NCBI RefSeq assembly: GCF_900103545.1
Contig: NZ_FNHH01000002.1
Location: forward strand, 62,001-126,000
Direction: 5' to 3'
From: Daejeonella rubra
GTDB taxonomy: Bacteria > Bacteroidota > Bacteroidia > Sphingobacteriales > Sphingobacteriaceae
DNA length: 64,000 nucleotides
Made by a program: the position numbers and the translations under genes. Shown in pieces: positions 1-9,515 of the stretch (position 1 is the stretch's first letter; each line of letters opens with the position of its first letter). The notes beneath the pieces are model-generated. The model was not told the origin of the DNA and did not search any database. It saw only the letters and a program-made list of their open reading frames with translations.

Positions 1-1128
<1,128 letters not shown>

Positions 1129-1989
1129 ATGAAATTCATAATTTATATACTGATAATGTTGCTGTTTCTGACTTCATGTGAGGATAAAAATAAGTATAAA
1201 GGAGATATATTTGACACCCATTTACATGCAGCTCAGGATATTAATAAACAATTTGCCGGACTTGAAAAACACAAAATTGTAAGAGGTGCTGTTAGCAGTT
1301 CATGGGACAATCAAGAGGCATACAGGACAAGTACTAAAACCGGATTCTTAATTGGTTTAATGTTTCCATGCCCAAATGGGATAGTTCCGTATAGCGGACA
1401 AAAATGTTTTTCGGACGGTAGAGAATTTCCTGATATTGCCTGGATAAGACAGCAAATTATTGATAAAAAAATCGACTTTTTTGGAGAACTTTTGAATGAA
1501 TATTATGGCATTTCTCCATCCGATTCAATTATGTTTCCGTATTATGAGTTAGCCCAGGAATTTAAATTGCCTGTAGGAATACATACAGGCTTAGCAGGTC
1601 CCAATAATCTTTGTCCAAACTATAATCCATTGATGGGCGACCCTGCACTAATGAAAGATATTCTGATAAGATTCCCGGGACTCAAAGTATGGATTATGCA
1701 CGCCGGAGCTCCATATTTAAAAGGCACACTTGAAATATTGAGAGATTACCCTCAGGTATATGCTGACATCTCAGTTCTTGCAAATCCTGATATATTCAAG
1801 AAGCCTGACTTTAATGCCTACATGAAATCTCTTATTGACTCAGGATTTGAAGATAGATTGATGTTTGGTTCTGATAATGGAGACCTTGACAAAATCATTA
1901 ATTCAGTTAACGAGCTGGACTTCTTAACCGTCGAACAAAAAGAAAAGATATTTTTCAAGAATGCTGAAACGTTCTTTGGTGTTAATTAA
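1129..1989 (+). CDS. Amidohydrolase-family lipoprotein (TIM-barrel metal hydrolase)
   Basis: Probable metal-dependent hydrolase of the amidohydrolase-2 type, anchored as a lipoprotein. The N-terminus is a short hydrophobic signal ending in the lipobox LTSC (Cys17). It is followed by FDTHLHAA, the HxH metal site at the end of beta-strand 1. Later histidines (GIHTG, IMHAG) and FGSDNGD near the C-terminus fit the remaining metal and catalytic positions of the fold. At 286 residues it has the normal length. It stands alone, divergent from atpD. The substrate cannot be read from the sequence. Confidence 0.8.
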   Translation: MKFIIYILIMLLFLTSCEDKNKYKGDIFDTHLHAAQDINKQFAGLEKHKIVRGAVSSSWDNQEAYRTSTKTGFLIGLMFPCPNGIVPYSGQKCFSDGREFPDIAWIRQQIIDKKIDFFGELLNEYYGISPSDSIMFPYYELAQEFKLPVGIHTGLAGPNNLCPNYNPLMGDPALMKDILIRFPGLKVWIMHAGAPYLKGTLEILRDYPQVYADISVLANPDIFKKPDFNAYMKSLIDSGFEDRLMFGSDNGDLDKIINSVNELDFLTVEQKEKIFFKNAETFFGVN

Positions 1990-2290
1990 ACCTGTGCATA
2001 ACAAATTGTATAATCAATAGTGTGGTTCAGTGTAAGTTTATGGTTGTAGTTTTCATATTGCTCATGGTTTGATGTATCAGTGATGAGTATCTTCTCTGCA
2101 ACAACAAACATTGTTAGCGATTTTGAAAGAACCAGACAAGCCTGAAATATAGGTAACACTAATTTGCCAGGTACGCAGGATGACAGCAATTCAGTGCCAT
2201 CAACTTTCTTAAATCATAATTACCCTATAAGAAATAACCTTTATTTGCAATAATTTCCCTTCTTAAATAAATCTTGTTTTATTTTGAGCT
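1990..2290. other. Intergenic region, no supported gene
   Basis: A 67-codon minus-strand frame (1986-2189) has no recognisable domain and no start signal. The stretch begins 7 nt after the amidohydrolase stop with GCATAAC (1996-2002) and contains GTTAGCG (2113-2119). These have the spacing of integron attC outer boxes but only weak internal symmetry. Confidence 0.3.
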
Positions 2291-3199
2291 ATGAAAAGAA
2301 TATTGGTAACCGGTAGTAACGGACTTTTGGGACAAAAACTAACCGATTTGAGTCTTGCAGATAAGGAGATTGAATTGATTGCTACTTCAACAGGTCCTGA
2401 CAGGCATCCGGTGAAGGCAGGATATATATACGAAGAACTGGATATACTGGACAAGGCCCTAATTGATGAGCTTGTTGCAAAATACCGGCCTGATGCAATA
2501 ATACATACTGCTGCAATGACCAATGTGGATGCCTGTGAAGTTGAACGATCCAAATGTTATGCGCTTAATGTGCAGGCAGTAAAAAATCTTGTTGAAGTTT
2601 GTGAAAGCAGGGATATTCAATTGATCCATTTGTCTACAGATTTTATTTTTGACGGAGAGGACGGGCCATACACTGAGGAAGCAGAGCCTAATCCTTTAAG
2701 TTATTATGGCGAAACGAAGCTGGAATCTGAGCTGATTTTGAAAAAATCTTCCTGCAGATGGGCTATTTTAAGAACCATCATCGTTTATGGAATTGTGAAC
2801 GATATGAGCCGAAGCAATATTGTTTTATGGGCCAAAGGCGCACTCGAGAAAGGTGAGCCTATTCATGTTGTGAATGACCAGTGGCGAATGCCTACTCTGG
2901 CCGAAGACCTGGCTGAATGCTGCCTCCTTGCAGTTAAGAAAAATGCTACCGGAGTCTATAATGTCTCAGGAAAGGATTTGATGAGTATACTGGAAATAGT
3001 TGAACGTGTGGCTGACTTTTACGGACTCGACAAAACATTGATAAGAGCCATCTCAGCCGAAAGTTTAAATCAGACGGCTAAAAGGCCTAAAAAGACCGGA
3101 TTTGTTCTTGATAAAGCCAGAACAGAATTAGGTTATGATCCACGTTCTTTTGAAGAGGGGATCGCTTTTATGGATATGCAACTTAAATCTTTATTATAA
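2291..3199 (+). CDS. RmlD-like NAD(P)-dependent sugar-nucleotide reductase (extended SDR)
   Basis: Cytosolic Rossmann-fold oxidoreductase of the RmlD (dTDP-4-dehydrorhamnose reductase) branch. The N-terminus MKRILVTGSNGLLGQ carries the GxxGxxG nucleotide-binding loop, and the catalytic YxxxK is Y139-G-E-T-K143. Further RmlD-like features are HLSTDFIFDG and WRMPTLAEDLA. At 302 residues it matches the family. No other rhamnose genes (rmlA, B, C) are nearby, so the in vivo substrate is uncertain and a generic 'SDR family oxidoreductase' is the safer reading. Confidence 0.82.
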   Translation: MKRILVTGSNGLLGQKLTDLSLADKEIELIATSTGPDRHPVKAGYIYEELDILDKALIDELVAKYRPDAIIHTAAMTNVDACEVERSKCYALNVQAVKNLVEVCESRDIQLIHLSTDFIFDGEDGPYTEEAEPNPLSYYGETKLESELILKKSSCRWAILRTIIVYGIVNDMSRSNIVLWAKGALEKGEPIHVVNDQWRMPTLAEDLAECCLLAVKKNATGVYNVSGKDLMSILEIVERVADFYGLDKTLIRAISAESLNQTAKRPKKTGFVLDKARTELGYDPRSFEEGIAFMDMQLKSLL

Positions 3200-3287
3200 T
3201 TCGTGAATTGTGTCCTAAAATTGTAAGGAAATCCTATTGAAGATATGTTGGTCGTTAAAAATATTACCTTCGAAAAAAATATATTTT

Positions 3288-3749
3288 ATGACATTATCAA
3301 AAGGACAACAAGCACCTGATTTTACTTTATTCAGCTCTGATCTGAAGGAAATTTCATTAGCAGATTTTGCAGGGAAAAAAGTAGTGATACATTTCTTCCC
3401 TATGGCATTCACAGGTGTATGTACTACCCAGTTATGCACCATGCGTGATACTTTCGGATATTATGATGGTCTTGGAGCTGAGGTTTTAGCAATTTCTGTT
3501 GACTCTCCATTCACTCTAGCTAAATTTAAAGAAGATAATAACTACCAGTTCTCGCTTTTATCGGATTTTAACAAAGAAACGTCACAGGGTTATGGGGCAT
3601 TTTATGATGAGTTTGTGTTTAATCTGAAGGGCGTTTCTAAAAGAGCGGCATTTGTACTGGATGAAAATCACCAGGTAGTTTATGCAGAAGTTTTGGAATC
3701 AGCAGGTGATCTTCCTGATTTTAACGCAATTCGCGTAGCACTTAACTAA
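3288..3749 (+). CDS. Peroxiredoxin (AhpC/TSA-type thiol peroxidase)
   Basis: Reduces hydrogen peroxide or organic peroxides through a peroxidatic cysteine. The ATG at 3288 gives the canonical start MTLSKGQQAPDFTLFSSD. An upstream in-frame ATG at 3237 would add 17 residues unlike any peroxiredoxin and is rejected. The active-site motif PMAFTGVC places the peroxidatic cysteine at residue 45 (PxxxTxxC), and a second cysteine at residue 50 (TTQLC) could resolve it. The 153-residue length suits an AhpE/BCP-like single-domain enzyme. It is monocistronic between the reductase and tRNA-Arg. Confidence 0.9.
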   Translation: MTLSKGQQAPDFTLFSSDLKEISLADFAGKKVVIHFFPMAFTGVCTTQLCTMRDTFGYYDGLGAEVLAISVDSPFTLAKFKEDNNYQFSLLSDFNKETSQGYGAFYDEFVFNLKGVSKRAAFVLDENHQVVYAEVLESAGDLPDFNAIRVALN

Positions 3750-3827
3750 ATTAAAGGTCTTTGAACCTTGATTTTTAAGGGATTGCGAGAATTTTCAAAA
3801 AAACTATGTTAGTTTAAAAAGAAAGCA

Positions 3828-3835
3828 TATTTTTG
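3828..3835 (+). promoter_or_regulatory. -7 box for tRNA-Arg
   Basis: TATTTTTG matches TAnnTTTG exactly and ends 15 nt before the mature tRNA 5' end. No clear -33 TTTG lies at the usual distance. Confidence 0.5.
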
Positions 3836-3850
3836 CAGTCCGTTAAAAAG

Positions 3851-3924
3851 GCACCTGTAGCTTAATTGGATAGAGCACCTGACTACGGATCAGGAGGTTA
3901 GGGGTTCGACTCCCTTCAGGTGCA
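3851..3924 (+). tRNA. tRNA-Arg (anticodon ACG)
   Basis: The 74-nt cloverleaf is visible by eye. The acceptor arm GCACCTG (3851-3857) pairs with CAGGTGC (3917-3923), with discriminator A. The anticodon stem CCTGA/TCAGG encloses the loop CTACGGA, giving anticodon ACG. The T-arm is GGGG-TTCGACT-CCCT. It decodes CGU, CGC and CGA after A-to-I editing. The 3' CCA is not encoded. Confidence 0.97.
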
Positions 3925-3930
3925 CATAAT

Positions 3931-3970
3931 AAAAGCCTTTTCCATTATGTTGTGGAGAGGCTTTTAATTT
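3931..3970 (+). terminator. Rho-independent terminator after tRNA-Arg
   Basis: AAAAGCCT and AGGCTTTT form the stem (with TTTCC/GGAG extending it imperfectly), followed by TTTTAATTT. It begins 6 nt after the tRNA. Confidence 0.75.
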
Positions 3971-4034
3971 TGCATTAAACCACCCTGTCATCAATTCTTT
4001 TTGTATTGACCCAACAGGATTAATTAGATATCGA

Positions 4035-4607
4035 ATGCTGAACTTAGTACTGTTTGGCCCTCCGGGAGCTGGTAAAGGAACACAATCCGAAAAGTTGATA
4101 GATAAGTATAAACTTATTCATTTGTCGACGGGTGACATTCTTAGATCTGAAATTTCACTGGGTACTGAACTTGGTCTTGAAGCGAAAAAGCTGATGGATC
4201 AGGGATTATTGGTTCCTGATGAAGTGGTGATCGGTATGATCAGTAATAAGCTGGATTCTAATAAGGATGCAAACGGTTTTATTTTTGATGGTTTTCCCCG
4301 TACTGTTGCTCAGGCTGAAGCACTGGATAGTTTATTAGTTACAAAATCCTCTTCTATTTCTGGTATGATAGCCCTTGTTGTTAATGACGAGGAGTTAGAG
4401 AAACGTTTGTTAAACAGAGGTAAGGCTTCAGGACGTCCTGATGATGCAAATCCGGAGATCATTCGTAAGCGAATTGTTGAATATAACTCTAAAACAGCTC
4501 CTGTTGCAAATTACTATAAGGACCAGAATAAATTTACAAGCATTAACGGAATAGGCACAGTTGATGAAATATTCTCGTCTATCTGTACCGTTGTTGATAC
4601 CTTTTAA
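4035..4607 (+). CDS. adk: Adenylate kinase
   Basis: Cytosolic nucleoside monophosphate kinase that interconverts ATP + AMP and 2 ADP. The N-terminus MLNLVLFGPPGAGKGTQSEK contains the P-loop GPPGAGKGT. STGDILR and DGFPRTVAQA are the AMP-binding and adenylate kinase signature segments. The LID is the short form without a zinc cluster (NRGKASGRPDDAN), giving 190 residues, common in Bacteroidota. It is followed by obgE 80 nt downstream on the same strand, a usual pairing in this phylum. The hypoxanthine phosphoribosyltransferase gene often found upstream is absent here; tRNA-Arg is there instead. Confidence 0.97.
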   Translation: MLNLVLFGPPGAGKGTQSEKLIDKYKLIHLSTGDILRSEISLGTELGLEAKKLMDQGLLVPDEVVIGMISNKLDSNKDANGFIFDGFPRTVAQAEALDSLLVTKSSSISGMIALVVNDEELEKRLLNRGKASGRPDDANPEIIRKRIVEYNSKTAPVANYYKDQNKFTSINGIGTVDEIFSSICTVVDTF

Positions 4608-4687
4608 TTGCTGAATAAATCAGTAATTTCATCTTTTTGAGATCAATAAGATTCCTGCCCGGATTTTGTTCTCTGTAAAATTAAATT

Positions 4688-5704
4688 ATGTCTCAGAGCT
4701 CAAATTTTGTTGATTACGTTAAAATATGCTGCCGTTCAGGCCATGGCGGAGCAGGTTCTTCACATCTGCATCGTGATATTTTAACTTCAAAAGGAGGCCC
4801 GGATGGTGGTGATGGAGGACGAGGCGGGCATATCATAGTAAAAGGAAGCAGCCAGCTCTGGACTTTACTGCATCTTAAATACAGAAAACACATTATTGCC
4901 GAGAATGGATTTCCTGGTTCCAGCGGACAGAAGTCTGGCAGGACCGGAATTGATGAGATTCTTGAAGTTCCTTTGGGCACCATTGCACGAAATGCTGAAA
5001 CTGGTGAGATTATATTTGAGATCACCAGGGATGGAGAAACCAAAATTCTGACACCAGGTGGTCGTGGCGGACTAGGAAACTGGCATTTTAAAACATCGAC
5101 CAAGCAAACCCCAAGATATTCGCAGCCCGGAGAGCCGGGCAAAGAGGAATGGATGGTTCTGGAGTTAAAGATCCTGGCAGACGTTGGTCTGGTAGGTTTC
5201 CCGAATGCCGGAAAATCAACACTTCTTTCAGTTCTTTCTGCGGCAAAACCTGAGATCGCGGATTATGCATTTACTACCCTTGTTCCAAATCTGGGTATTG
5301 TTTCCTATCGCGATAATCGATCTTTTGTGATGGCAGATATTCCCGGGATCATTGAAGGAGCTTCAAAAGGTAAAGGGCTTGGAATTCGTTTTCTAAGACA
5401 TATTGAGCGTAATTCGGTGCTTTTGTTTATGGTTCCTGCAGATACAAACCGCAGTATCACAGAGGAGTATGAAATTCTGCTGAATGAACTCGAACAATAC
5501 AATCCGGAGCTAATGCAGAAGCCGAGAATCCTGGCTGTCAGTAAATCTGATATGCTGGATGATGAACTAATGACCGAAATGAAAAGGGAATTGCCCGCTA
5601 TCCCAACCATATTTATTTCCTCAGTAGCACAAAAAGGATTGGTTGAACTTAAGGATATGCTTTGGAAGGTGATAAATGAGCATATTACACCAACTGAATC
5701 CTGA
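4688..5704 (+). CDS. obgE: GTPase Obg/CgtA
   Basis: Ribosome-associated GTPase needed for 50S subunit maturation and stress control. The N-terminal Obg domain is glycine-rich ([12 protein letters not shown] and GGRGGLGN, roughly residues 30-140). The G domain begins near residue 170 with G1 GFPNAGKST, followed by G3 DIPG in the [14 protein letters not shown] signature. G4 reads SKSD. The 338-residue length means no long C-terminal extension. It follows adk on the same strand and probably shares its transcript. Confidence 0.97.
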   Translation: MSQSSNFVDYVKICCRSGHGGAGSSHLHRDILTSKGGPDGGDGGRGGHIIVKGSSQLWTLLHLKYRKHIIAENGFPGSSGQKSGRTGIDEILEVPLGTIARNAETGEIIFEITRDGETKILTPGGRGGLGNWHFKTSTKQTPRYSQPGEPGKEEWMVLELKILADVGLVGFPNAGKSTLLSVLSAAKPEIADYAFTTLVPNLGIVSYRDNRSFVMADIPGIIEGASKGKGLGIRFLRHIERNSVLLFMVPADTNRSITEEYEILLNELEQYNPELMQKPRILAVSKSDMLDDELMTEMKRELPAIPTIFISSVAQKGLVELKDMLWKVINEHITPTES

Positions 5705-5790
5705 TTTTATTCAAAATTCAGCTTCATTCCATATATAATTTGGTCAGATAATTGCCAGCTGTGCTATTGATTAATGATTTGAAATTGCAA

Positions 5791-6009
5791 TTATTTGGTT
5801 TCTTCTGATTTATCCGCATCCCTGGGACGTATCACTTGTTCACCCTCTTCTCTCTTTTTAGCAGCATCTTTGAAATCGGCATCTATTTTATGATAGATCT
5901 TATCGGCATCTTTTACTACGGCTCCCTGATCATCCTCAGTATGCCTGATTTCCTTTTGTTCTGAGTCGCCGGGTACCAGTTTCTCTGTTTTATCAGATGG
6001 TTTCTTCAT
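5791..6009 (-). CDS. Small highly charged hypothetical protein
   Basis: A 72-residue, Lys/Glu/Asp-rich protein with no hydrophobic stretch, signal peptide or cysteine. It is probably cytosolic and largely disordered. Its composition (DKTEKLVPGDSEQKE, DADKIYHKIDADFKDAAKKREEGE) is unlike out-of-frame translation of this AT-rich DNA, which favours a real gene. It is convergent with obgE and divergent from gap. No function can be assigned. Confidence 0.6.
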   Translation of the reverse strand: MKKPSDKTEKLVPGDSEQKEIRHTEDDQGAVVKDADKIYHKIDADFKDAAKKREEGEQVIRPRDADKSEETK

Positions 6010-6068
6010 AAATCTACAAACAATGCTTACACTGAAATGTTTTAATTTTCGATGATTTCTAAGCTGAT

Positions 6069-6110
6069 ATTCATCAGCATAGCACTTCTATTCATCAGCA
6101 TAGCACTTCT
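6069..6110. repeat. Perfect 21-bp tandem duplication
   Basis: Two identical adjacent 21-bp copies (6069-6089 and 6090-6110), each beginning ATTCATCAGC and ending GCACTTCT. They lie between the small charged gene and gap. Confidence 0.95.
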
Positions 6111-6176
6111 GAATGATTATAAATGAAATTATTCGTTCCTCTGATTTTTTTAGAGCCTCTTTTTCATTCAATTGAA

Positions 6177-6184
6177 TAACTTTG
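6177..6184 (+). promoter_or_regulatory. Putative -7 box of gap
   Basis: TAACTTTG matches TAnnTTTG exactly, 20 nt before the gap start codon, implying a very short leader. No good TTTG is present at the -33 distance. Confidence 0.4.
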
Positions 6185-6203
6185 AACTATTATCGAGTTG
6201 AAT

Positions 6204-7202
6204 ATGAAAATAGCAATTAATGGTTTTGGTCGTATCGGAAGAATTACCCTTAGAGCTCTGCTTAAGAAAGCAGGCTTAGAGGTATTGGCCATTAATGACC
6301 TCTCCGATACCAAAACTCTTGCTCACCTGCTTAAATACGATTCAGTTCATGGCGGTTTTGATGGTACTGTGACTGCTGATGGTGCCCACCTGATGGTTAA
6401 TGGGAAGCCAATTCATGTGTTTGCTGAAAAAGATCCTTCCTTACTTCCCTGGAAAGAACTAGGTATAGATCTGGTGATTGAATCAACAGGTAAATTTACA
6501 AGTTTCGAAGGCGCCGGTCTGCATTTAAAGGCTGGAGCAAAACAGGTTCTAATTTCAGCGCCATCACCGGATAAAGATGTTGCGACAGTTGTACTTGGGG
6601 TTAATGATCATCTTGTTGATCTTCTGTCTCCGGTACTTTCCAATGCCTCTTGTACAACCAATAATGTTGCGCCAATGGTTAAGGTGCTTGATGATAACTG
6701 GGGAATAATAGATGGATATATCACTACGGTACATTCAATGACCGGAGATCAGAATTTGCATGATGCCCCGCATAAGGACCTTCGGCGTGCCAGAGCTGCT
6801 TCGGCATCAATTATTCCTACAACAACTGGTGCAGCAAAAGCGATCACAACTATATTTCCCCATCTGGATGAGAAGTTAGGAGGTGCAGGAATTCGCGTTC
6901 CGGTATTGAATGGCTCATTAACAGATTTTACCTGTACCCTGAAAGTTCGTCCAAGTATGGAAGCAATCAATCAGGCATTTAAATTGGCTTCAGAAGGCTA
7001 TCTGAAAGGTATTCTGGAATATACTACCGACCCTATTGTTTCTGTTGATATTATTGATAATCCCCATTCCTGTGTTTTTGACTCTGAATTGACCTCCGTG
7101 GTTGGTGAGCTTGTTAAGGTAGTTGGATGGTACGATAATGAGTCGGGTTATTCAAACCGTCTTGCCGACCTTGTGGTAAAAATTGCTGCTCTTAGGAACT
7201 GA
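6204..7202 (+). CDS. gap: Glyceraldehyde-3-phosphate dehydrogenase, type I
   Basis: Glycolytic enzyme oxidising glyceraldehyde-3-phosphate with NAD and phosphate. The ATG at 6204 gives MKIAINGFGRIGR, the normal N-terminus; a TTG two codons upstream is less likely. The catalytic cysteine lies in SNASCTTNNVAP (Cys150 from this start) and the active-site histidine in TTVHSMTGDQ. The C-terminal GWYDNESGYSNRL is typical. The two residues after CTTN are Asn-Val, where Cys-Leu is more usual; this is outside the catalytic core. It is followed by a GNAT gene and pgk on the same strand, a glycolytic grouping. Confidence 0.95.
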   Translation: MKIAINGFGRIGRITLRALLKKAGLEVLAINDLSDTKTLAHLLKYDSVHGGFDGTVTADGAHLMVNGKPIHVFAEKDPSLLPWKELGIDLVIESTGKFTSFEGAGLHLKAGAKQVLISAPSPDKDVATVVLGVNDHLVDLLSPVLSNASCTTNNVAPMVKVLDDNWGIIDGYITTVHSMTGDQNLHDAPHKDLRRARAASASIIPTTTGAAKAITTIFPHLDEKLGGAGIRVPVLNGSLTDFTCTLKVRPSMEAINQAFKLASEGYLKGILEYTTDPIVSVDIIDNPHSCVFDSELTSVVGELVKVVGWYDNESGYSNRLADLVVKIAALRN

Positions 7203-7211
7203 CCCCTGATT

Positions 7212-7643
7212 ATGATCAAATTTATAAGTTCACAAGATACACTTGCCCTGAGAAGTCCCGTTTTGCGGGATGGAGCAGAACCTGAATTATGCAGTTTTGA
7301 AGGAGATGATGACGAATTATCATTTCATCTGGGTTATTTTAAGGATGACATTCAGGTTTGTGTTGCCAGTTTTCATCAACAGGGCAGAGAAGGTTTTAGT
7401 GGGACTGGTTATCAGTTGAGAGGTATGGCTACACTTCCTTCTTTTCAGGGAATGGGAATTGGAAATCAGTTGGTAAACTTCTCAATCGTTTATCTTCGCG
7501 GACTAAAAGCAAATTATCTGTGGTGCAATGCTCGTAAGGCAGCGTTTCGATTTTATACCGGATTGGGTTTTGAATTTATTTCAGAAGAATTCGAAATACC
7601 AGGCATCGGTCCGCATAGGGCGATGTATGTTAAAATTCAATAA
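7212..7643 (+). CDS. GNAT-family N-acetyltransferase
   Basis: Small acetyl-CoA-dependent acetyltransferase of 143 residues. The acetyl-CoA loop is seen as [19 protein letters not shown] (Q-x-x-G-x-G motif A, about residues 68-86), followed by [17 protein letters not shown] (motif B). It starts 9 nt after gap and ends 32 nt before pgk, so it sits inside a glycolytic transcript. The substrate is unknown. Confidence 0.88.
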   Translation: MIKFISSQDTLALRSPVLRDGAEPELCSFEGDDDELSFHLGYFKDDIQVCVASFHQQGREGFSGTGYQLRGMATLPSFQGMGIGNQLVNFSIVYLRGLKANYLWCNARKAAFRFYTGLGFEFISEEFEIPGIGPHRAMYVKIQ

Positions 7644-7675
7644 ATACGGCGGTCATTCGCTTAAAACATAATGAT

Positions 7676-8884
7676 ATGAATACAATAGATTTTTTAAATT
7701 TTTCTGGCAAAAAGGCATTAATAAGGGTAGATTTTAACGTTCCCCTTGATGACCACTTTAATATTACTGATGATAACCGTATGGTAGGTGCTGTACCAAC
7801 TATTGAGAAGATATTAAAAGATGGTGGTTCTGTGATATTAATGTCGCATTTGGGAAGACCAAAAGATGGTCCGGATGATAAATATTCCCTGCGACATATT
7901 GTTAAACACCTGGCTATTTTATTGAACAGGGATGTTCATTTTGCTCCTGATTGTATCGGAGAAGATGCGATCGCAAAGTCGAAGGCATTAAAGTCGGGCG
8001 AAGTTTTGCTGCTCGAAAACCTGCGTTTTTATAAGGAAGAGGAGAAAGGTGATGAGGCCTTCGCCAAAAAATTGGCACAATTGGGTGATGTTTATGTAAA
8101 TGATGCCTTTGGAACTGCTCACCGTGCACATGCTTCGACGGCTATTATTGCAAAATTCTTCCCTGATGCAAAATATTTTGGATACCTGATGGCTGGGGAA
8201 CTGGCTAATGCAGAGAAGATTCTGAATCATGCCGAAAGACCTTTCACAGCCATTATGGGTGGAGCTAAAGTTTCGGATAAGATCCTGCTGATCGAGAAAT
8301 TACTGGAGAAGGTTGATAATTTGATCATTGGAGGTGGTATGGCCTATACGTTTGCGAAAGCACAGGGCGGACAGATCGGTACATCACTATGTGAAGATGA
8401 TAAAATGGCTCTAGCTCTTGAGTTAATGGAAAAAGCAAAGCAGAAGAAAGTAAACCTGATTTTACCAGTAGATACGATCATTGCAGATGCATTCTCTCCG
8501 GATGCTAAGACAGCAGTAGTTAAAACTGGAACCATACCAAGTGATTGGATGGGATTGGATATCGGTCCGGAGACAGCTAAACTATTCAGTGAAGTGATCA
8601 AGAACTCCAAAACTATTCTTTGGAACGGCCCAATGGGGGTTTTTGAAATGGATAAATTTGAAGTAGGTACCAAAGCAGTTGCAGTAGCGGTTGTAGAAGC
8701 TACAAAAAATGGAGCCTTTTCCTTGATCGGCGGCGGTGATTCAGCAGCGGCTGTGTCAAAATTCGGATTTGAAGATCAGGTAAGTTACGTTTCTACCGGT
8801 GGTGGTGCTTTACTTGAATACATGGAAGGTAAGGAATTACCGGGGGTGAAGGCTATTTACCATTCCGGCTCAGGGCCGGAATGA
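7676..8884 (+). CDS. pgk: Phosphoglycerate kinase
   Basis: Glycolytic kinase transferring phosphate from 1,3-bisphosphoglycerate to ADP. The N-domain has [19 protein letters not shown] and [14 protein letters not shown]. The C-domain has NGPMGVFE and GGGDSAAA. The final residues are odd. After LPGVKAIY, close to the usual family end, the frame runs through HSGSGPE and a TGA that all lie inside a copy of the 23-nt palindromic repeat (8867-8889). The native stop seems to have been replaced by one from the repeat. Same-strand neighbours gap and GNAT suggest cotranscription. Confidence 0.96.
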   Translation: MNTIDFLNFSGKKALIRVDFNVPLDDHFNITDDNRMVGAVPTIEKILKDGGSVILMSHLGRPKDGPDDKYSLRHIVKHLAILLNRDVHFAPDCIGEDAIAKSKALKSGEVLLLENLRFYKEEEKGDEAFAKKLAQLGDVYVNDAFGTAHRAHASTAIIAKFFPDAKYFGYLMAGELANAEKILNHAERPFTAIMGGAKVSDKILLIEKLLEKVDNLIIGGGMAYTFAKAQGGQIGTSLCEDDKMALALELMEKAKQKKVNLILPVDTIIADAFSPDAKTAVVKTGTIPSDWMGLDIGPETAKLFSEVIKNSKTILWNGPMGVFEMDKFEVGTKAVAVAVVEATKNGAFSLIGGGDSAAAVSKFGFEDQVSYVSTGGGALLEYMEGKELPGVKAIYHSGSGPE

Positions 8885-8889
8885 CACTG
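8867..8889 (+). repeat. 23-nt palindromic repeat unit overlapping the pgk stop codon
   Basis: Unit begins GGCTCAGGGCCGGAATGACA. GGC-TCAGG-GCC and the flanking CATTCCGG/CCGGAATG make it palindromic (8861-8883). The TGA is the pgk stop. The same unit occurs at 9020-9065 and 11959-12027. Confidence 0.85.
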
Positions 8890-8924
8890 GAGCGGATAAA
8901 AGAATAGCGCGTTGGTAGTAAATT

Positions 8925-8996
8925 ATCTGAGGTCTGAGGTCTGATGACTGAAGTATGAAGTAAGAAGTCTGAGGTCTGAAGTCTGAGGTTGGAAGA
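8925..8996. repeat. Degenerate TCTGAGG/TCTGAAG microsatellite-like repeat
   Basis: About nine variants of the heptamer-octamer (A)GTCTGAGG follow one another (for example GAGGTCTGAGGTCTGATGAC), filling the space between pgk and the next repeat copy. Confidence 0.8.
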
Positions 8997-9019
8997 AATG
9001 CTGATGATTTCAAAAAAGT

Positions 9020-9065
9020 AATCATCAGCCTGAACCTGATCCGTCTGTCATTCCGGACTCGATCC
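9020..9065 (-). repeat. Two copies of the 23-nt repeat unit at the end of the NTF2-like gene
   Basis: Read on the minus strand, 9043-9065 is GGATCGAGTCCGGAATGACA plus three bases, and 9020-9042 is a second, decayed unit. The TGA in the first unit is the stop of the NTF2-like gene. Confidence 0.8.
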
Positions 9066-9506
9066 GTAATCCATAGTAAAGGCAATTGTTGATATTTTCC
9101 ATCCTTCATTTGTCTTTAACAAAGTAAAAACATCTACTCCGGTGTGGCTAAACTTACTACTGATGTTTAATGTATAGGGCACCCATGCCATAGCTATTTG
9201 TTTATGGATTTTTATTTCTGAAGAAAGCATCTTTTCCTGTATCACTCTTGCAGGATTTATGAATGTTTTCAGTCTGTCGCGAAACTGACTCATAGAATAT
9301 TTTACACTGTTTTCTTTCTCAGAAATCGACCACATTTGTCCCTCTGGCAATAAGATCGACTTAAAAAGTATCGTATCCTGTGTTTCCAATGCATCAAAGA
9401 ACTGCTGTACTTTCAAGAGGATTTCTTTCTCTTCCTGATTGTGCTTGTTTTGGGCAAAAGAATTAATGCTGATTGCCAGCAAAATGAAAAGGAATAATTT
9501 TTTCAT
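9048..9506 (-). CDS. Secreted NTF2-like (SnoaL/lumazine-binding-type) protein
   Basis: Periplasmic or secreted protein of 152 residues. A signal peptide MKKLFLFILLAISINSFAQ is followed by a compact NTF2-like fold: a helical start (ILLKVQQFFDALETQD), central strands, and the late WKISTIAFTMDYG strand typical of the SnoaL/DUF4440 superfamily. Function is unknown; relatives are often accessory binding proteins. The last residues GSSPE and the stop are encoded by a 23-nt repeat unit. Its start is 9 nt from the stop of the upstream membrane gene, so the two are probably cotranscribed. Confidence 0.8.
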   Translation of the reverse strand: MKKLFLFILLAISINSFAQNKHNQEEKEILLKVQQFFDALETQDTILFKSILLPEGQMWSISEKENSVKYSMSQFRDRLKTFINPARVIQEKMLSSEIKIHKQIAMAWVPYTLNISSKFSHTGVDVFTLLKTNEGWKISTIAFTMDYGSSPE

Positions 9507-9515
9507 GATTGATTT

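Noticed and set aside
1986..2189. 67-codon minus-strand frame after the amidohydrolase
   Set aside because: No start context or known domain; more likely noncoding.
3237..3287. Longer N-terminus for the peroxiredoxin
   Set aside because: The 17 extra residues do not resemble any peroxiredoxin start, and the ATG at 3288 gives the canonical N-terminus.
8870..9109. 79-codon minus-strand frame between pgk and the NTF2-like gene
   Set aside because: It translates the TCTGAGG repeat and the 23-nt palindromes; the repetitive SSDLRPQ-like protein is an artefact.
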